The notes beneath the pieces were generated by a model, which saw nothing but the letters and a program-made list of their open reading frames with translations, was not told the DNA's origin and did not search any database. 64,000 nt of DNA, from assembly GCA_000827205.1 (NCBI GenBank), contig KN832557.1, forward strand, positions 566,493 to 630,492, given 5' to 3'. The number at the start of each line of letters is the position of its first letter. Within the stretch, counting starts at the first letter, position 1. The translations under genes were made by a program, and so were the position numbers. Of the stretch, positions 1 through 10,888 are shown piece after piece. The stretch is from Plicaturopsis crispa FD-325 SS-3 (taxonomy: Eukaryota > Basidiomycota > Agaricomycetes > Amylocorticiales > Amylocorticiaceae).

Positions 1-1636
1 TTCTAGTTGCTGCTCCAGCCACGCGAAGTAACGCGCCAATGCAGCACCATCCCTGATGTGGCTTTGACGGAACCCTTCGATTTCCACCTCGTTTTTGATC
101 GCCTTCAGGTCCGCTACGGGAGAACGAACGATATTGATATTGTCCTTGAGCATACCATGAGTACGGAGACAAAACGGCACTGCACTGGCTGCGTACCTGG
201 CCAACTGCTTCCGCTACAGCGAGACTAGCTTTGTCGCCGATGAGCACTGGCTGCATGGATCCATAAGTGACGATGTCCGGAAAATTTAACATGAAGGGGT
301 TGCGCGCATTTTGCTTGCCGGCGTTTAGGCTCTTGCTCAGGCCTTTGAGGTACTGAAAGAAGGAGTTGTACGGATGGATTTCGACTGCGCTGGAGAGGTG
401 GCCGTGCACGGCATCGTCGATCTGTTCGTTCTCCACGAAGAGCGCGACGCTTTCGTGTGTAATGACCGCGTAGGCAAAGAAGACTGAATACTGTGTGAGG
501 AAGGCCGTAAAGCTGGAGAGTGGAGATACGCACCAGGGTTGAAGTCGATGTCAGCGCCGCGAAGATTGAACAGCCAAGCCACCTCATCGAGCATAGTAAC
601 GACCAATGCCTTTGCATCCTTTCGCTCCAGCTCTTCGCGTACGAGCTTAATTTTATCATCCGATGACTTGCCTTGAGCAGAATCAACACCCTGAGCTGAC
701 ATACAGCATGTATAGACGGACCTGCGTATTTAACATCAAGTGGGAATACTTTGCTCTTGGGATGGGCAGGCCGATCCTTTCCCCACACGATGTCGACGAG
801 ATTCGCGTCGAGGGATACGAGCTTAGAGTCCTTCGGTGTAAGCGACTTCTTCAAACTCTCGGCGTCCACTGACCCGCGAGTTAGATAAAATGAACGAATT
901 ATAGCAAAGATCTAACCTGCGGAAATAAGCGTTGGGTCAATGCCGATTCTTGAACCCTTGTCAAGATTCTGCGTGCAGCCGAGGTGAGCATAGGAGACGT
1001 GCTACATGAAAAATGCACACTTTAGACAAGAAATCCTGCCACGTCGGTACATCTTACTCTGAATTAGAAAAATGGAATATACACGCAAGAGAATATATAC
1101 CTGGAAGGCCTTGCTTCATCAATGTCCAATTCCTGGAGGTATCGTAAGCTCAGACACGCAAAATGGACAGCTAATACCCACTCATCCAGCTGTTGCTCAG
1201 CCTGCAGAAAATAGCGTCCATCTGTGAAAAGATACGCATCCTTCAAAGTTACGATAGCGCATCCTGGGTCAAGCATTTATATGCATATCGTGATACATGG
1301 TCCACCTGGAGCACTCACCTGCAGATCCGTCGAATCCCGAGATCCATGCACGTCTCTCGTCGGAATGCGCGAGGTATTCACTCGAGTCTTGCTTAGAGTG
1401 AATAAGATAACACGTCCGACTTCACTGAACCACATACGTTGATCTTCGCTCGGGACGACGAATGCATTTAGACATTTGTCTTTGCGGGCCATCAGCTCGC
1501 GCAGGCCCTCCAAGCGCTTGGTCGTGTTGACAGTCTGTGCACCCGCAGCTCCCATGGCGAGCGAAAATGTACGTCGACAGATATTCGTGAATGGCGGTGA
1601 GAAGACGAGGTATCTGGAGGCAAGGGCTCGGAGCAT
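1..1636 (-). CDS. Xaa-Pro aminopeptidase (aminopeptidase P), 3' part beyond left edge
   Basis: This metallopeptidase family removes the N-terminal residue ahead of proline. The creatinase-type N-terminal domain can be read through about nine exons: a [20 protein letters not shown] block with the SEYLA and FDGSAG motifs, then [17 protein letters not shown], a VPTWQDFLH block and [13 protein letters not shown]. The linker to the catalytic 'pita-bread' domain follows ([20 protein letters not shown], then [16 protein letters not shown]). The metal-binding residues lie beyond base 1. The first exon is 1438-1636 and ends with donor GTATGT. Two in-frame ATGs exist, at 1636 and 1555. The first adds 27 residues that are basic and hydroxyl-rich with no acidic residue, like a mitochondrial presequence; the second gives the usual cytosolic start. 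The F-box gene at 1931 is divergent. The family call is firm; the presequence is inference. Confidence 0.93.
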
Positions 1637-1930
1637 CGATGAAGTTCCTAATCAGTTCCAGCTCGCGCGCGCCATACACACGCGTCGCCGTCGCGGAATT
1701 GGTCCTTGTCAAGAACGGTCATCTCGTCGATCCGACCAAAGTCTTGCTACAGTTCCTGTCAAGTGCACTCGCCGAATTTCCACACCAGATAGACTCGAAG
1801 ACGCGTCGTCGAACGACGAGGGTCGAGACTTTGTCGAGAGCTGTGAGTCCGTGTTCATCTGACGGCTCGACCGGTTATCGTCCTTACAGTTGCTCTTCCA
1901 TTCCATTGATTTCTCTCAAGTCCTGCGACG

Positions 1931-3115
1931 ATGTCACCTTCACAGGTTCCTTCCGAAATCATAGACGAGATAATTGACTATCTTCACGACGACGTGGATG
2001 CGCTCAGAGCGTGTGCTTTGACATGCAGGGTCATGCTCCCTGCCAGTCGGTACCACCTCTTCAGCAGTATCACGGTCCACTCGCAATCCATTGAAACCTC
2101 ACATCGGAGGATCGCTGGATCACACGGGCCTTTGGTCAGCTTTGCATCTTACGCACGGAATATATCTTTGTGCGGGTTTGACTGCCGCTCGTGGAAACGC
2201 GGCTCGCCTCTGGCACGTCTGCGCTCCCTGGTGCCGTTGTTACCCGCGATAGACAGCGTCGAACTCGCTGCTCTTCAAAGTTTCTCCCTGCCTGCTCTGG
2301 CAGAGACTCTTCGTGGATGGCATATTCGACATCTTCGACTAGTCAACTTCGATTTTGCTCGGGCTTCAGACTTTGTCAATCTCGTGGGCGACTTGCCGAA
2401 TCTAGAAACGATATCAGCCGATTACATGTCTTGGGGACAAAATGACCTTGCGCCCGATGCTTTCATAGTCTCCACCATCCGACGAGCGCCCTTACGATTC
2501 ACTATATTCAGTCTGTTGGATCTAGGATCGGCTCCTATACTCCAATGGATCCTTGGCGAAGTTCCTACCCCGCGCATTCATACTTTACACGTTGGAACGA
2601 AGCCCTACGCTATCAACGCACTGGTCACACGGCTAATATTTTCCGTTGGGCCGACGCTCGAACATCTGCATATCTGGTTGCCTACCTTAGGTGGGATTGG
2701 TAGGTGTTCTTCCTTACGCTACTACCTGAGTTGCTGACCTTGTCTTGTAGATCACGTTGATGCATTTGACCTAAGCGCGTGTACGCACCTCCGCTCCCTT
2801 CACATCCACGATGTCAGCTGCACCGACGATGGCGCGCCCATGTCACGGGTGCTTCGACTTCTGTCTACTGTTACTGCCAACACCATCGAAGAGGTCGAGG
2901 TATCTCTCATTGTCTCGCATCGGGGTGACCTGGATTGCATAGACTGGGAATGCTTCCGCAGCCTGCTGCTGCGTCCACCCTTTCAAAATCTGAAGAGTCT
3001 TACCGTGCCCTGCATACCTGCATTTGACCCAACGGATGCAACAGAGGTCATTGAACGCATGCTGCAGCCTTTCAAACACATCCTATGCTTTCCTACTACT
3101 GGAGCGTTCGTATGA
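1931..3115 (+). CDS. F-box protein
   Basis: The product is 377 residues from two exons (1931-2699 and 2751-3115) around a 51-nt phase-1 intron that restores the frame exactly. Residues 4-50 form an F-box: PSEIIDEIIDYLHDD, then LRACALTCRVMLPASRYHLF. F-box proteins bind Skp1 and present substrates to SCF ubiquitin ligases. The rest has leucine-rich stretches, such as HIRHLRLVNFDF and LRSLHIHD, which resemble the degenerate leucine-rich repeats of agaricomycete F-box families, where copy number is large and substrates are unknown. The ATG at 1931 follows a CT-rich leader and is the first in frame with the F-box. The substrate cannot be inferred. Confidence 0.85.
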
Positions 3116-3719
3116 TGGATCATGAAAGGTGAGGGTCGTTTTATATGGTGTCATCTATATCCGACTGATTATATAGAATGTTCTACTTGTGCCCTAACTG
3201 TGCCAGTGCTGTTCCATCAGGACACGTCACTATCCAATGTATCAGATTAGATGTCTACCGACGTCTTCCATCGAGCGTAGCTCCCCTCCTCCTCCTCCTT
3301 AAGGTGACGGGAACTTCGGGTTAGCATGACGCAGGCTCGTCCGAAGGTCAGACTTCTTGAGCACGCACTAATGGCATGCCCTGTCGTCGAGCTCATTCAA
3401 TGCCATTACTATAGGATAGCTCATGGTTTTGGGTGCTTCAGTCTACAAGCCCCTCAAAATTGACCTATATTTGTCGGACCGACGTGCAAAGGCCGTGGGT
3501 AACACACATGAAAAATATACAATGGCTTCGTCATTTGCCCCACGGCCCCCACCTTCTATGTCGGCCCGTGTGCACACACAGTCAGATGATGCTCTACGTG
3601 TCGGCGCTCCACGATCTCATGTGGAGGAGTTAAGCGATAAGATACCTGTTGACCCCTCTTAACTATCAGCGATATCTCGACCTCGATCTACACATTTTAC
3701 CAACCCACAATACACGAAT
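3116..3719. other. Intergenic region
   Basis: Lies between the F-box gene and the first dehydrogenase. The second half should hold the dehydrogenase promoter and 5' leader; the 60 bases before the ATG are CA-rich. I see no further gene, RNA or repeat in it. Confidence 0.5.
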
Positions 3720-4965
3720 ATGACTACCCGTGTTGCAATCGTCACAGGCTCGTCGCAAGGAATAGGCCACGCCATTGCCCTGCGGCTCGCCGACGACGGC
3801 CTTGACGTTGCGGTCAACGACATCGACAGGCAGAAATCCCGGCTGGACACAGTCGTGAAGGAGATTCAAGAACGCGGGCGACGCTCCATTGGGGTGTGCG
3901 CGGACGTCTCCACTGAGGAGGGGGTGCGGGCGCTCGTTGATACTGTTGTTCGTGAGCTCGGCGGGGTCGATGTGGTAAGCTTTGAATATGATCATCATGC
4001 CTTGCAACAGGAGTCGGCAGAGCGTCTTATCTGATAAAATGCCCGACAGATGGTTGCAAATGCTGGCGTAGTCGTATATGCGAACCTCCTTGATAGTAAG
4101 TGAGTGTTCAATATAAATCAACAGCAATGCTCACCTCGCGCAGCTAGCACAGAAGACTTTGACCGCATCATGCGCGTCAATGCGCGAGGCCCTTTTCTGC
4201 AATACAAAATTGCAGCAGAGCAGATGATCAAACAGGGTCGTGGAGGGCGTATTATTGGTGCGCCAGTCTGAGCTTAGTCTGTGTTATGCGTATTCTTGAC
4301 ATAGCCTGTTTCTCGACGTATCTTGATATTCAGGTGCTTCATCCATGTGTGGCCATAAAGGTACGTGATACAAAAATTGCCGCAGGGAGCAAATCATAAT
4401 GTATGATCCTGTGTAGGTTTTAAAACCGTCGGTGCCTACGTAGCATCTAAGTTTGCAGTGCGCGGCTTAACGGCAACGGCTGGTGAGACATCTATTTCCA
4501 TTAGCTCGTCGGCCACATATAATACTCTCCCTTAGCCGCAGAATGGGTAAAACATGGTATCACAGTCAATGCCTATGCACCGGGGATTATCAACACGGAG
4601 TTAGGTGAGTCTATCGGTTCTTCGCGTCACCTAGGGCATTGACTAACGTATTTGGGTTGATTAGCTAAAACCGAGGCAGATGCAGGGCGCGGCACAGCAG
4701 TCGCGATGAAAATCGTTCGTAGTTCGCTTTATTTACTTTCTTGCGTCCTGGAAGCTCATGCGTGCCTCAGGCATTCGGGCTACCTGTGGACGGGCCTCTG
4801 GGAGAGACAGAAGATGTGGCGGGCCTCGTTTCATATCTGGCGAAACCAGAGTCGCGCTTCATAACAGGTACGCCCACAAGATCTATTCCGTTGAAAGCTC
4901 GTCTGAATGACTCGGTAATGGTAGGTCAAACACTCCTTATAGACGGTGGCACCCTGTTGCTTTGA
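3720..4965 (+). CDS. Short-chain dehydrogenase/reductase (classical SDR)
   Basis: Nine exons (3720-3974, 4050-4095, 4144-4257, 4334-4360, 4417-4482, 4536-4604, 4665-4714, 4771-4867, 4925-4965) encode 254 residues, the usual length of a classical SDR. The Rossmann cofactor loop is TGSSQGIG near residue 10, followed by the structural NAG of MVANAG. The catalytic serine is in GASSM and the catalytic Tyr and Lys are in YVASK. The tail LLIDGGTLLL is the usual SDR C-terminus. The acidic residue after strand 2 (VNDID) suggests NAD(H) preference. Overall pattern is closest to diacetyl/acetoin reductase or butanediol dehydrogenase type SDRs, but the substrate is not fixed by sequence. A decayed tandem copy follows at 5653. 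Confidence 0.88.
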
Positions 4966-5652
4966 AAGACATTGAATGAAATAAATGTGGTGATGATCCA
5001 GCCGCTGGTGGAATTGTCGAGTACAGTATCAACTCTCCAGTCCTCGTACTTAGCAATCAAGACGGTGGTGCACCATGCCATGGCCAGAGTGTGTATCAAA
5101 CGACGGAGGCCACGAGACTCTAGAGGGTCCGCGGAAGGTTGACGAGTTCAAACTCCGCGGCCTCGTTAGTATGTTCAACGTCTTCAACAAACCCGTTGTC
5201 TGATACATACTGTGTGTGGTGTCAGCGATCTTTTCATGGGCATCTGAACTAGCCCAGGAGCGGCTTTACCCTAAAGTTGCGCTGGCAGACCTGAGGCTAG
5301 AACAACACACATCTTGAGGAAGCCTTCACTGGTGAGCAGGTGCGAAGTCATATGTCATGCTCATCAACTTGGATATGGGACATGCACCATCGGTTCTGTG
5401 GGTCTCATCGATAGGAAAAACTGTTAATGCGAGACTAGCACCTCGACGCTGGGCAGCGTCGCCTCCAGTGACACCAAGAGCCTGTCAGGTGCATACATTT
5501 TGATTGTTCTGGTCCGCGTAACTCATGATGCTTGTTGCCTTAGTGTCAAAGAGACTCGGAGTCCGCTTGGCTCTATAAGTACCCCCCGGGCGGTCTTCGA
5601 TGACTCAAAACCAATTTACCCCACATCTCCCATCCAGCGCCATTTCTCTACC
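4966..5652. other. Intergenic region between the SDR copies
   Basis: Non-coding spacer of the tandem pair. It ends with a plausible promoter: a TATAAG at 5574-5579, about 75 bases before the ATG of the second copy. Nothing else is recognised. Confidence 0.45.
5574..5579 (+). promoter_or_regulatory. TATA-like box of the decayed SDR copy
   Basis: TATAAG in a GC-rich setting, about 75 bases upstream of the start codon at 5653. It suggests that the promoter outlasted the reading frame. Confidence 0.35.
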
Positions 5653-6837
5653 ATGACACCCCGCGTCGCAATTGTAACCGGCTCTGCGAAAGGCCTCGGT
5701 CGGTCGAGCGATCGCCATCCGCCTCGCGGATGATGGGCCTGACGTCGTCGTTAACGACATTGCCGCCCAGAAGGATAAATTGGACGAAGTCGTGAAGTAG
5801 ATCCAAGCGAAAGGGCGGAAATCTCTCGCAGTGGTCGCCGATATAGCCACAGAGGACGGCGTGTACTCCCTTGTTGACCAAACGGTACGCGAGCTTGGCG
5901 GTCTCGATGTCGTGAGTTATGTTCCTCCGCCCGTGCATTCACGACATGACGGTCGCATGAATACATAGATGGTCGCAAACGCCGGCGTGGTGGGATGGGG
6001 ATCTATCACGGAGGCTACCGTCGAGGACTGGGATCGCGGCATGCGCGTGAATGCGCGTGGACCGTTCTTGCAGTACAAAGTCGCCGCAGAGCAAATGGTG
6101 AAGCAGGGTCGCGGAGGCCGTATCATTGGTGTGCATTTCTCGCTTCACTGTTGTACATGGATGCTCACTGAAACCTATTTACCAGGCGCGTCATCTATGG
6201 CCGGGACAAAAGGTATGGCACTCCACGACATGATTTAGGGCAATGAGTTTTGAACCATTTTTGGAGGCTTCAAGGGTCTCGGGGCATACTGCGTTTCCAA
6301 ATGGGCCATTAGAGGACTGACACAGAGTGTGGGTAAGTATTCCAGTTGCGTTATCATAAAAGTAGTTGACTTACCGACACTACCATGGAACAGCGGCGGA
6401 CCTCATTCCGCACAAGATCACTGTAAACGCATACGCGCCTGGTTTCATCAAGAGCAAGATGTGTAAGTCGATAGCTTTGTGCACCATGGCTCTTCTTGCT
6501 GACATTGGATCGTAGCTATCTCCGAGGCAGATGCTGGGCGTGGTCCCGGTGCCGCCGCAAAACTAGTACGCGGACATTCATCCGGTTATAATATATCAAA
6601 TAGAGCGCTGACGTCGGATTACAATCTTTGTGACTTGTAGGCAATGGGATTCCCCGCGGACGGTCCTATCGGCGAGCTGGAGGACATCGCGAGCATCGTC
6701 TCGTACCTTGCAAAACCAGAAGCGTATTTCATCACTGGTGAGCCTTTCTGTTGTTTTTACTACAAATGTTGCGTCCGTCTAATCAAATATTCCTCCTAAC
6801 AGGACAAACTATTCTTGTGGACGGTGGAATCCTCTAG
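5653..6837 (+). pseudogene. Decayed tandem copy of the SDR gene
   Basis: Strongly similar to the gene at 3720 along its whole length: MTPRVAIVTGSAKGLGR, the MVANAGVVGWGSITEATVED block, MRVNARGPFLQYKVAAEQM, AYCVSK with the catalytic Tyr and Lys, and the C-terminus TILVDGG ending in TAG at 6835-6837. Two defects lie in the first exon. A tandem duplication of CGGT at 5698-5705 shifts the frame just after the cofactor-binding loop. In the original frame a TAG at 5798-5800 stands where the intact copy has GAG. Later exons look undamaged, and one intron present in the intact copy (4096-4143) is missing here. The remaining exons are clean, so loss of function is probably recent. A sequencing error could explain one defect but hardly both. 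Confidence 0.82.
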
Positions 6838-7753
6838 GTCTATTTCGAGCTCAAAGCTTGAGCTGTACATTAGTTGGATGGTAGACGCGTGAACGGACGA
6901 CGTTTGCGGGTCGTGTACAATATCTTAAGGCGCACAGTTTGGGCGCAATGTAAATCAATGTAAATCCACACGTTATCACAGAGAGTTTTGAGAGGATGAA
7001 TATCTAGTTCCCGTCTACTTACTCACTTGCCGATGAGAGACACTCTGGTCCCGTGGCGCAGACTGGGCCCCTGGCTTGACAGCGCAAGCGGAAACACAAC
7101 AACGACGTATACAAGCCACACTGCCCTAGAATGCAAGTGCACCTCAGCATCCCAGAAAGGGATGGGTCCAACTTGGTTCCGTCGCACGAGCAAGACCGAC
7201 CCCACACGAGCAAGCAAGTGAGCACAAGAGCAGAGGTTGACGAGGGCGAACGTCAGGGATGACTAGCGATTGCTTGCCTCGTGCGACGTTCCACGGTCTG
7301 CTCTTGGTTTGCTCTCCCTGGCCCGTGCGGCATCATCGGCGGCATCCAAAGAGGGGTCCGTTGCTGCGAATCAAGCGGATACTCAACTTGACCGCAGCCA
7401 TCGCAGAACGGTAAAATTCCCAGCACTTGAAATGTCATTTGTAGCCAATAAAGTCGAGTGTATCATATTATTTCGAGCTTTGTGCACAGTACGCAGCAAG
7501 TGCACAAAGTCTGGGGGCAAGTGGCGAAGTATTTTGTGGCGTCGAAAGCCGACGAAGAGCAACGAAGATTTGAAATTGGCCGCGCGCTGACGAGGATGGC
7601 CTGCCGAAGTTTATTATTTACGTAATCGCTTGCCTTGTTGTCGCCACGCCGCGCAAGGACGGCCGCACCTCCTGCGTCCTACCACAACAATCCTCATATC
7701 TGCTCTTTTCCATCGCTTTTTCCCTTTGAAAAACAATACGAAATTCCGTCGAT
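6838..7753. other. Intergenic region upstream of the bZIP gene
   Basis: No gene is supported: open stretches on both strands around 7020-7440 lack codon structure or similarity. The last 140 bases are rich in C and T, as usual for a basidiomycete leader, and contain a TTACGTAA palindrome at 7618-7625. Confidence 0.5.
7618..7625. promoter_or_regulatory. TTACGTAA palindrome, candidate bZIP site
   Basis: Perfect 8-bp palindrome 129 bases before the start of a bZIP gene. TTACGTAA is a well-known binding site for several bZIP classes, so autoregulation is possible. Not tested. Confidence 0.35.
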
Positions 7754-9646
7754 ATGCAGGTCGACAATCCCTTGCGATCTCCATCTGCCTTTGCTCAGCA
7801 GCAGGCGCCACAGCTTTCTACCCTCTACGGCCCCTCCTTTGATGATTTCTTCAACCTAGATCTACCATCTGCTTTCGCTTCCACCACCCACAACAATGCC
7901 ACTTCATCGTCGTCGGCGTCGTCGTCTCCGCGCTCGATGCCTCAGACTCCTCCTCAGGGCAACGTAGTCGATGCTTTTGGTGCCAGTGGAAATGACTCGT
8001 TTTTCAACATGTACCTCGAGGATGAATATGCCACCAAGTCAAATGCCGTTCCCCCGGCCTTGTCTTCGGCGCCGTATGATTTCTTGGGCTACGGGGGTGG
8101 CGGGGATTTGTTTGGTGGGGTTGACATCATGAGCGGTGGAGGAGGGGGTAGTAGCAGTAGCCCCACTTCGTCGAATTCCAACTCCAATGCTACGGCGACA
8201 GCCACCATCGATCCGTCTCTCGTCGACTCGCCTTCGACCGATTTCGCAGATGACGAAGGGTCTGTGCGAGAGCAAGAGCATGAGGAAGATGAGGTCGCGC
8301 CCGTCAAGGTCGGCGGCAAAGGATCACAACGCCGCGGGACGGTGCACTCAGGGCGTATCGAGAAGAAGCAGTCGCCGCCTCAAGATCGGGACGAAGACGA
8401 CGATGACTGGAGGCCAAGTCCAGAGGAGTACAAGAAGATGAGTAGCAAGGAGAAGAGGCAGTTACGGAACAAGATCAGTGCACGGAATTTCCGTGTGCGC
8501 CGCAAGGGTGAGCTGCCCTCTTTCGTTCTTCTTTTCGCTGCTGCTGTAGCTTACAATTTTATTGCAGAGTACATTCAGACACTAGAAGGCGATGTCGCCG
8601 AGCGCGACCGGCTCTTAAGTGCGATACGGTCTGAGCTCGGCTCGACACAATCGGAGAATGCTGCACTTCGCCAGGAGATCGCCATACTCAAGAAGACTTT
8701 GATGTCAGGTCGGGCACCGTCCCTTCCCCCTCCCGGGCCACTGCCCTCCTCAACTCCCGTCCCCGCATCCCCTACACCTGCTCCGGCCAAGATCAACACG
8801 CAGAAGGATCTCCCTTCGTCGCCCCGCATGGGCAAGCAGCAAGCGTTCTGGGGAGGCGGGTTTGCAGGTGGCATGACGCCCGTGCACACGACGCTTGTCC
8901 CGGACATGGGCCTCGGGCTGGGCACGTGGAAGCGTGGCCTCCAGGAGAACATCAACCCCGCTCTCAACGCACCCTCCCCGAACCCCAAAGCACACGAGAA
9001 GACGCAGGCCGGTTTCGACGGTTTCACAGACCTCAACCCATTCACGCTCAAGACGCTCGACGCTTACCGCATGCAGCTGTGGGGCAAGATGGCACAGCAG
9101 CAACAACAGCAGGCCGCCGCACAGCACAAAGCGGGTGCTGCGGGTCTGCAAGGCCTCGCAGGGTCTATGCGCCCGCAGTACTTCGCATCGCCGAAGAACC
9201 ATGCCGCATACGCCCAACAGGTGCCCCCACCCATCTCCTCCAAGCCTTTCGCCGCATCGTCCTCGGTGGCGACCAATGCCGGGCAGAAGGAGCGCGATGC
9301 GATGTACGCCGCGCTCGCGAGCCAGACCCTCGTCAAGCGCCTTGGCGGTGCATTCTGGGATGCGTTTGCCGGACAGAAGACGGCTGCCGGCGCGTCGGGC
9401 AGCGCGATGGACCCGGAGAAGGTGCGCAAGGTCCTCGAGGGCCGTGCGGTTGTGCGCGTCGTCGACCTCGACTCGCCGCTTGCTTCCCCGAAACCCGCTC
9501 CGGCGAATGTGCCGATCAAGACGGCACCTGTGTCGCCGAAGCTGTCGGCATCGGTACCCGAGGCACCCCACAGGAAATCCTCAAAGTGCTCCGTATCGGA
9601 GCTCCTCGAGGAGAGCATGCGGAGCCTCAGCCTGGGGAAGAAGTAA
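7754..9646 (+). CDS. bZIP transcription factor
   Basis: Two exons (7754-8507 and 8568-9646) give 610 residues. The basic region RNKISARNFRVRRK carries the invariant N-x7-R pattern (N of RNK, R of NFR) and is followed by YIQTLEGDVAERDRLL and heptad leucines to about residue 285, ending ALRQEIAILKKTL. The N-terminal 170 residues are rich in Ser, Gly and Asn; an acidic stretch (DRDEDDDDW) lies just before the basic region. The C-terminal half is Ala/Pro-rich with glutamine runs and ends SELLEESMRSLSLGKK. The motif spacing resembles filamentous-fungal MBZ1/Zip1-class factors, but targets cannot be told. The 60-nt intron stays open in frame and sits between basic region and zipper. Confidence 0.9.
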   Translation: MQVDNPLRSPSAFAQQQAPQLSTLYGPSFDDFFNLDLPSAFASTTHNNATSSSSASSSPRSMPQTPPQGNVVDAFGASGNDSFFNMYLEDEYATKSNAVPPALSSAPYDFLGYGGGGDLFGGVDIMSGGGGGSSSSPTSSNSNSNATATATIDPSLVDSPSTDFADDEGSVREQEHEEDEVAPVKVGGKGSQRRGTVHSGRIEKKQSPPQDRDEDDDDWRPSPEEYKKMSSKEKRQLRNKISARNFRVRRKGELPSFVLLFAAAVAYNFIAEYIQTLEGDVAERDRLLSAIRSELGSTQSENAALRQEIAILKKTLMSGRAPSLPPPGPLPSSTPVPASPTPAPAKINTQKDLPSSPRMGKQQAFWGGGFAGGMTPVHTTLVPDMGLGLGTWKRGLQENINPALNAPSPNPKAHEKTQAGFDGFTDLNPFTLKTLDAYRMQLWGKMAQQQQQQAAAQHKAGAAGLQGLAGSMRPQYFASPKNHAAYAQQVPPPISSKPFAASSSVATNAGQKERDAMYAALASQTLVKRLGGAFWDAFAGQKTAAGASGSAMDPEKVRKVLEGRAVVRVVDLDSPLASPKPAPANVPIKTAPVSPKLSASVPEAPHRKSSKCSVSELLEESMRSLSLGKK

Positions 9647-10888
9647 ACATAGACATCCAGTTGAAGTTGAAATTTGTGAGTCCATCCTCGATTGTAATTG
9701 TCTTGCATGCTTTACTGAGCATGGTGTTGGAAACAGTACCTTGTTATACTTGTTGCATCAGTTCGCGGACAGGTTTTTGTAGCTTGCCTATTCCGTGTTC
9801 TGCCCCCCTTCATCCTTGCTATTTATCTATCCGCGCATCGCATACATACATTCCTTTCTCTTTTTCCGTTCACCGTCCATCCCATCCTCTCCTCAATATC
9901 AATCCCAACTCTCCCTGAATCCTCTTCCCATCTTTTTCCCTCCTCTTGCTCTTGCTCTAGTTTCTGTCAGGGCTCATCGTCTCCATCCGTTCCTCTGCCT
10001 ACAGATACTCCTCGCGTACTAAGTACTAATTCCCATCCTTGCCTCCCATCCGAATGCCAGTGTATGATATTCTTGTCCGTGTCACTCGATTTTCTCTGCG
10101 CCTCGTCGTCCTCCGTCGGTGTACATATTATCATAATGCGTGTCGATTATAAATGGACTTTAAACATCGTTCTTGGTCCTAGTGTCGAGCCAGAGGCTTA
10201 GAGCGCGCAGTAGTGAACATGTCCTAGGTGGCGGCATGCGGGCGTCGGCGGCGTTCTCCGTCCCATGTCCCATGGGCTAGTGCTCTCCTTCACGCTGCAA
10301 ACTAGCCCTGCGGGTCTCCACTGAATTCAAGTACTGACATAATATTAGGACCTTCTCAGAGAATACAGCGCCTCAGCCAACTGGTTTACTGCACCGTGTA
10401 GGCCACTTAGGACGTCAATGCATTGCCTGAGATATCTATTGGGTATGTATAACCTGCAAATTGAACCACATATGAGCGTCACTGTACGTTTCTACGTCGA
10501 AAGGCGGTCCTCTCGGGTGGTGCATCTTCTCGGGAATCTCTGAGTTGACCGCAGGTGAGAATGCCTTTCTTGCTGTTCTGACGTACTTAAGTTCAGTAAC
10601 GCAGCACAAACTCAGTCGTGGAGACAATGTACATACCGCATAGATGCACATGCCAGTGCGGATGCTAAACTAGTTATGTACGCGGATAAAGTGGAACCGG
10701 GTGGCGGAAGCCATGAACGAGCGTTCAAACGTTCATGTGTCGACGACGCGTGAGTTCGCCGTATGGGATTGACTTTAATATGGACAATGGTGAAGAGCGA
10801 CCGGCGGCATGCTTCAGCGTAACTCGAAGGGCGCATAAGATCCTTCGGCAGAGTGAGCTTTGCATGAATATTCCTGTGGTAAGCACAG
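9647..10888. other. Intergenic region after the bZIP gene
   Basis: The first 500 bases are strongly CT-rich and probably include the 3' end of the bZIP transcript. The remainder lies between two converging genes and shows no supported coding region. Confidence 0.45.

Noticed and set aside
8575-9708. Long open stretches opposite and offset to the bZIP C-terminal exon
   Set aside because: Shadows of a GC-rich exon; no start context or homology.
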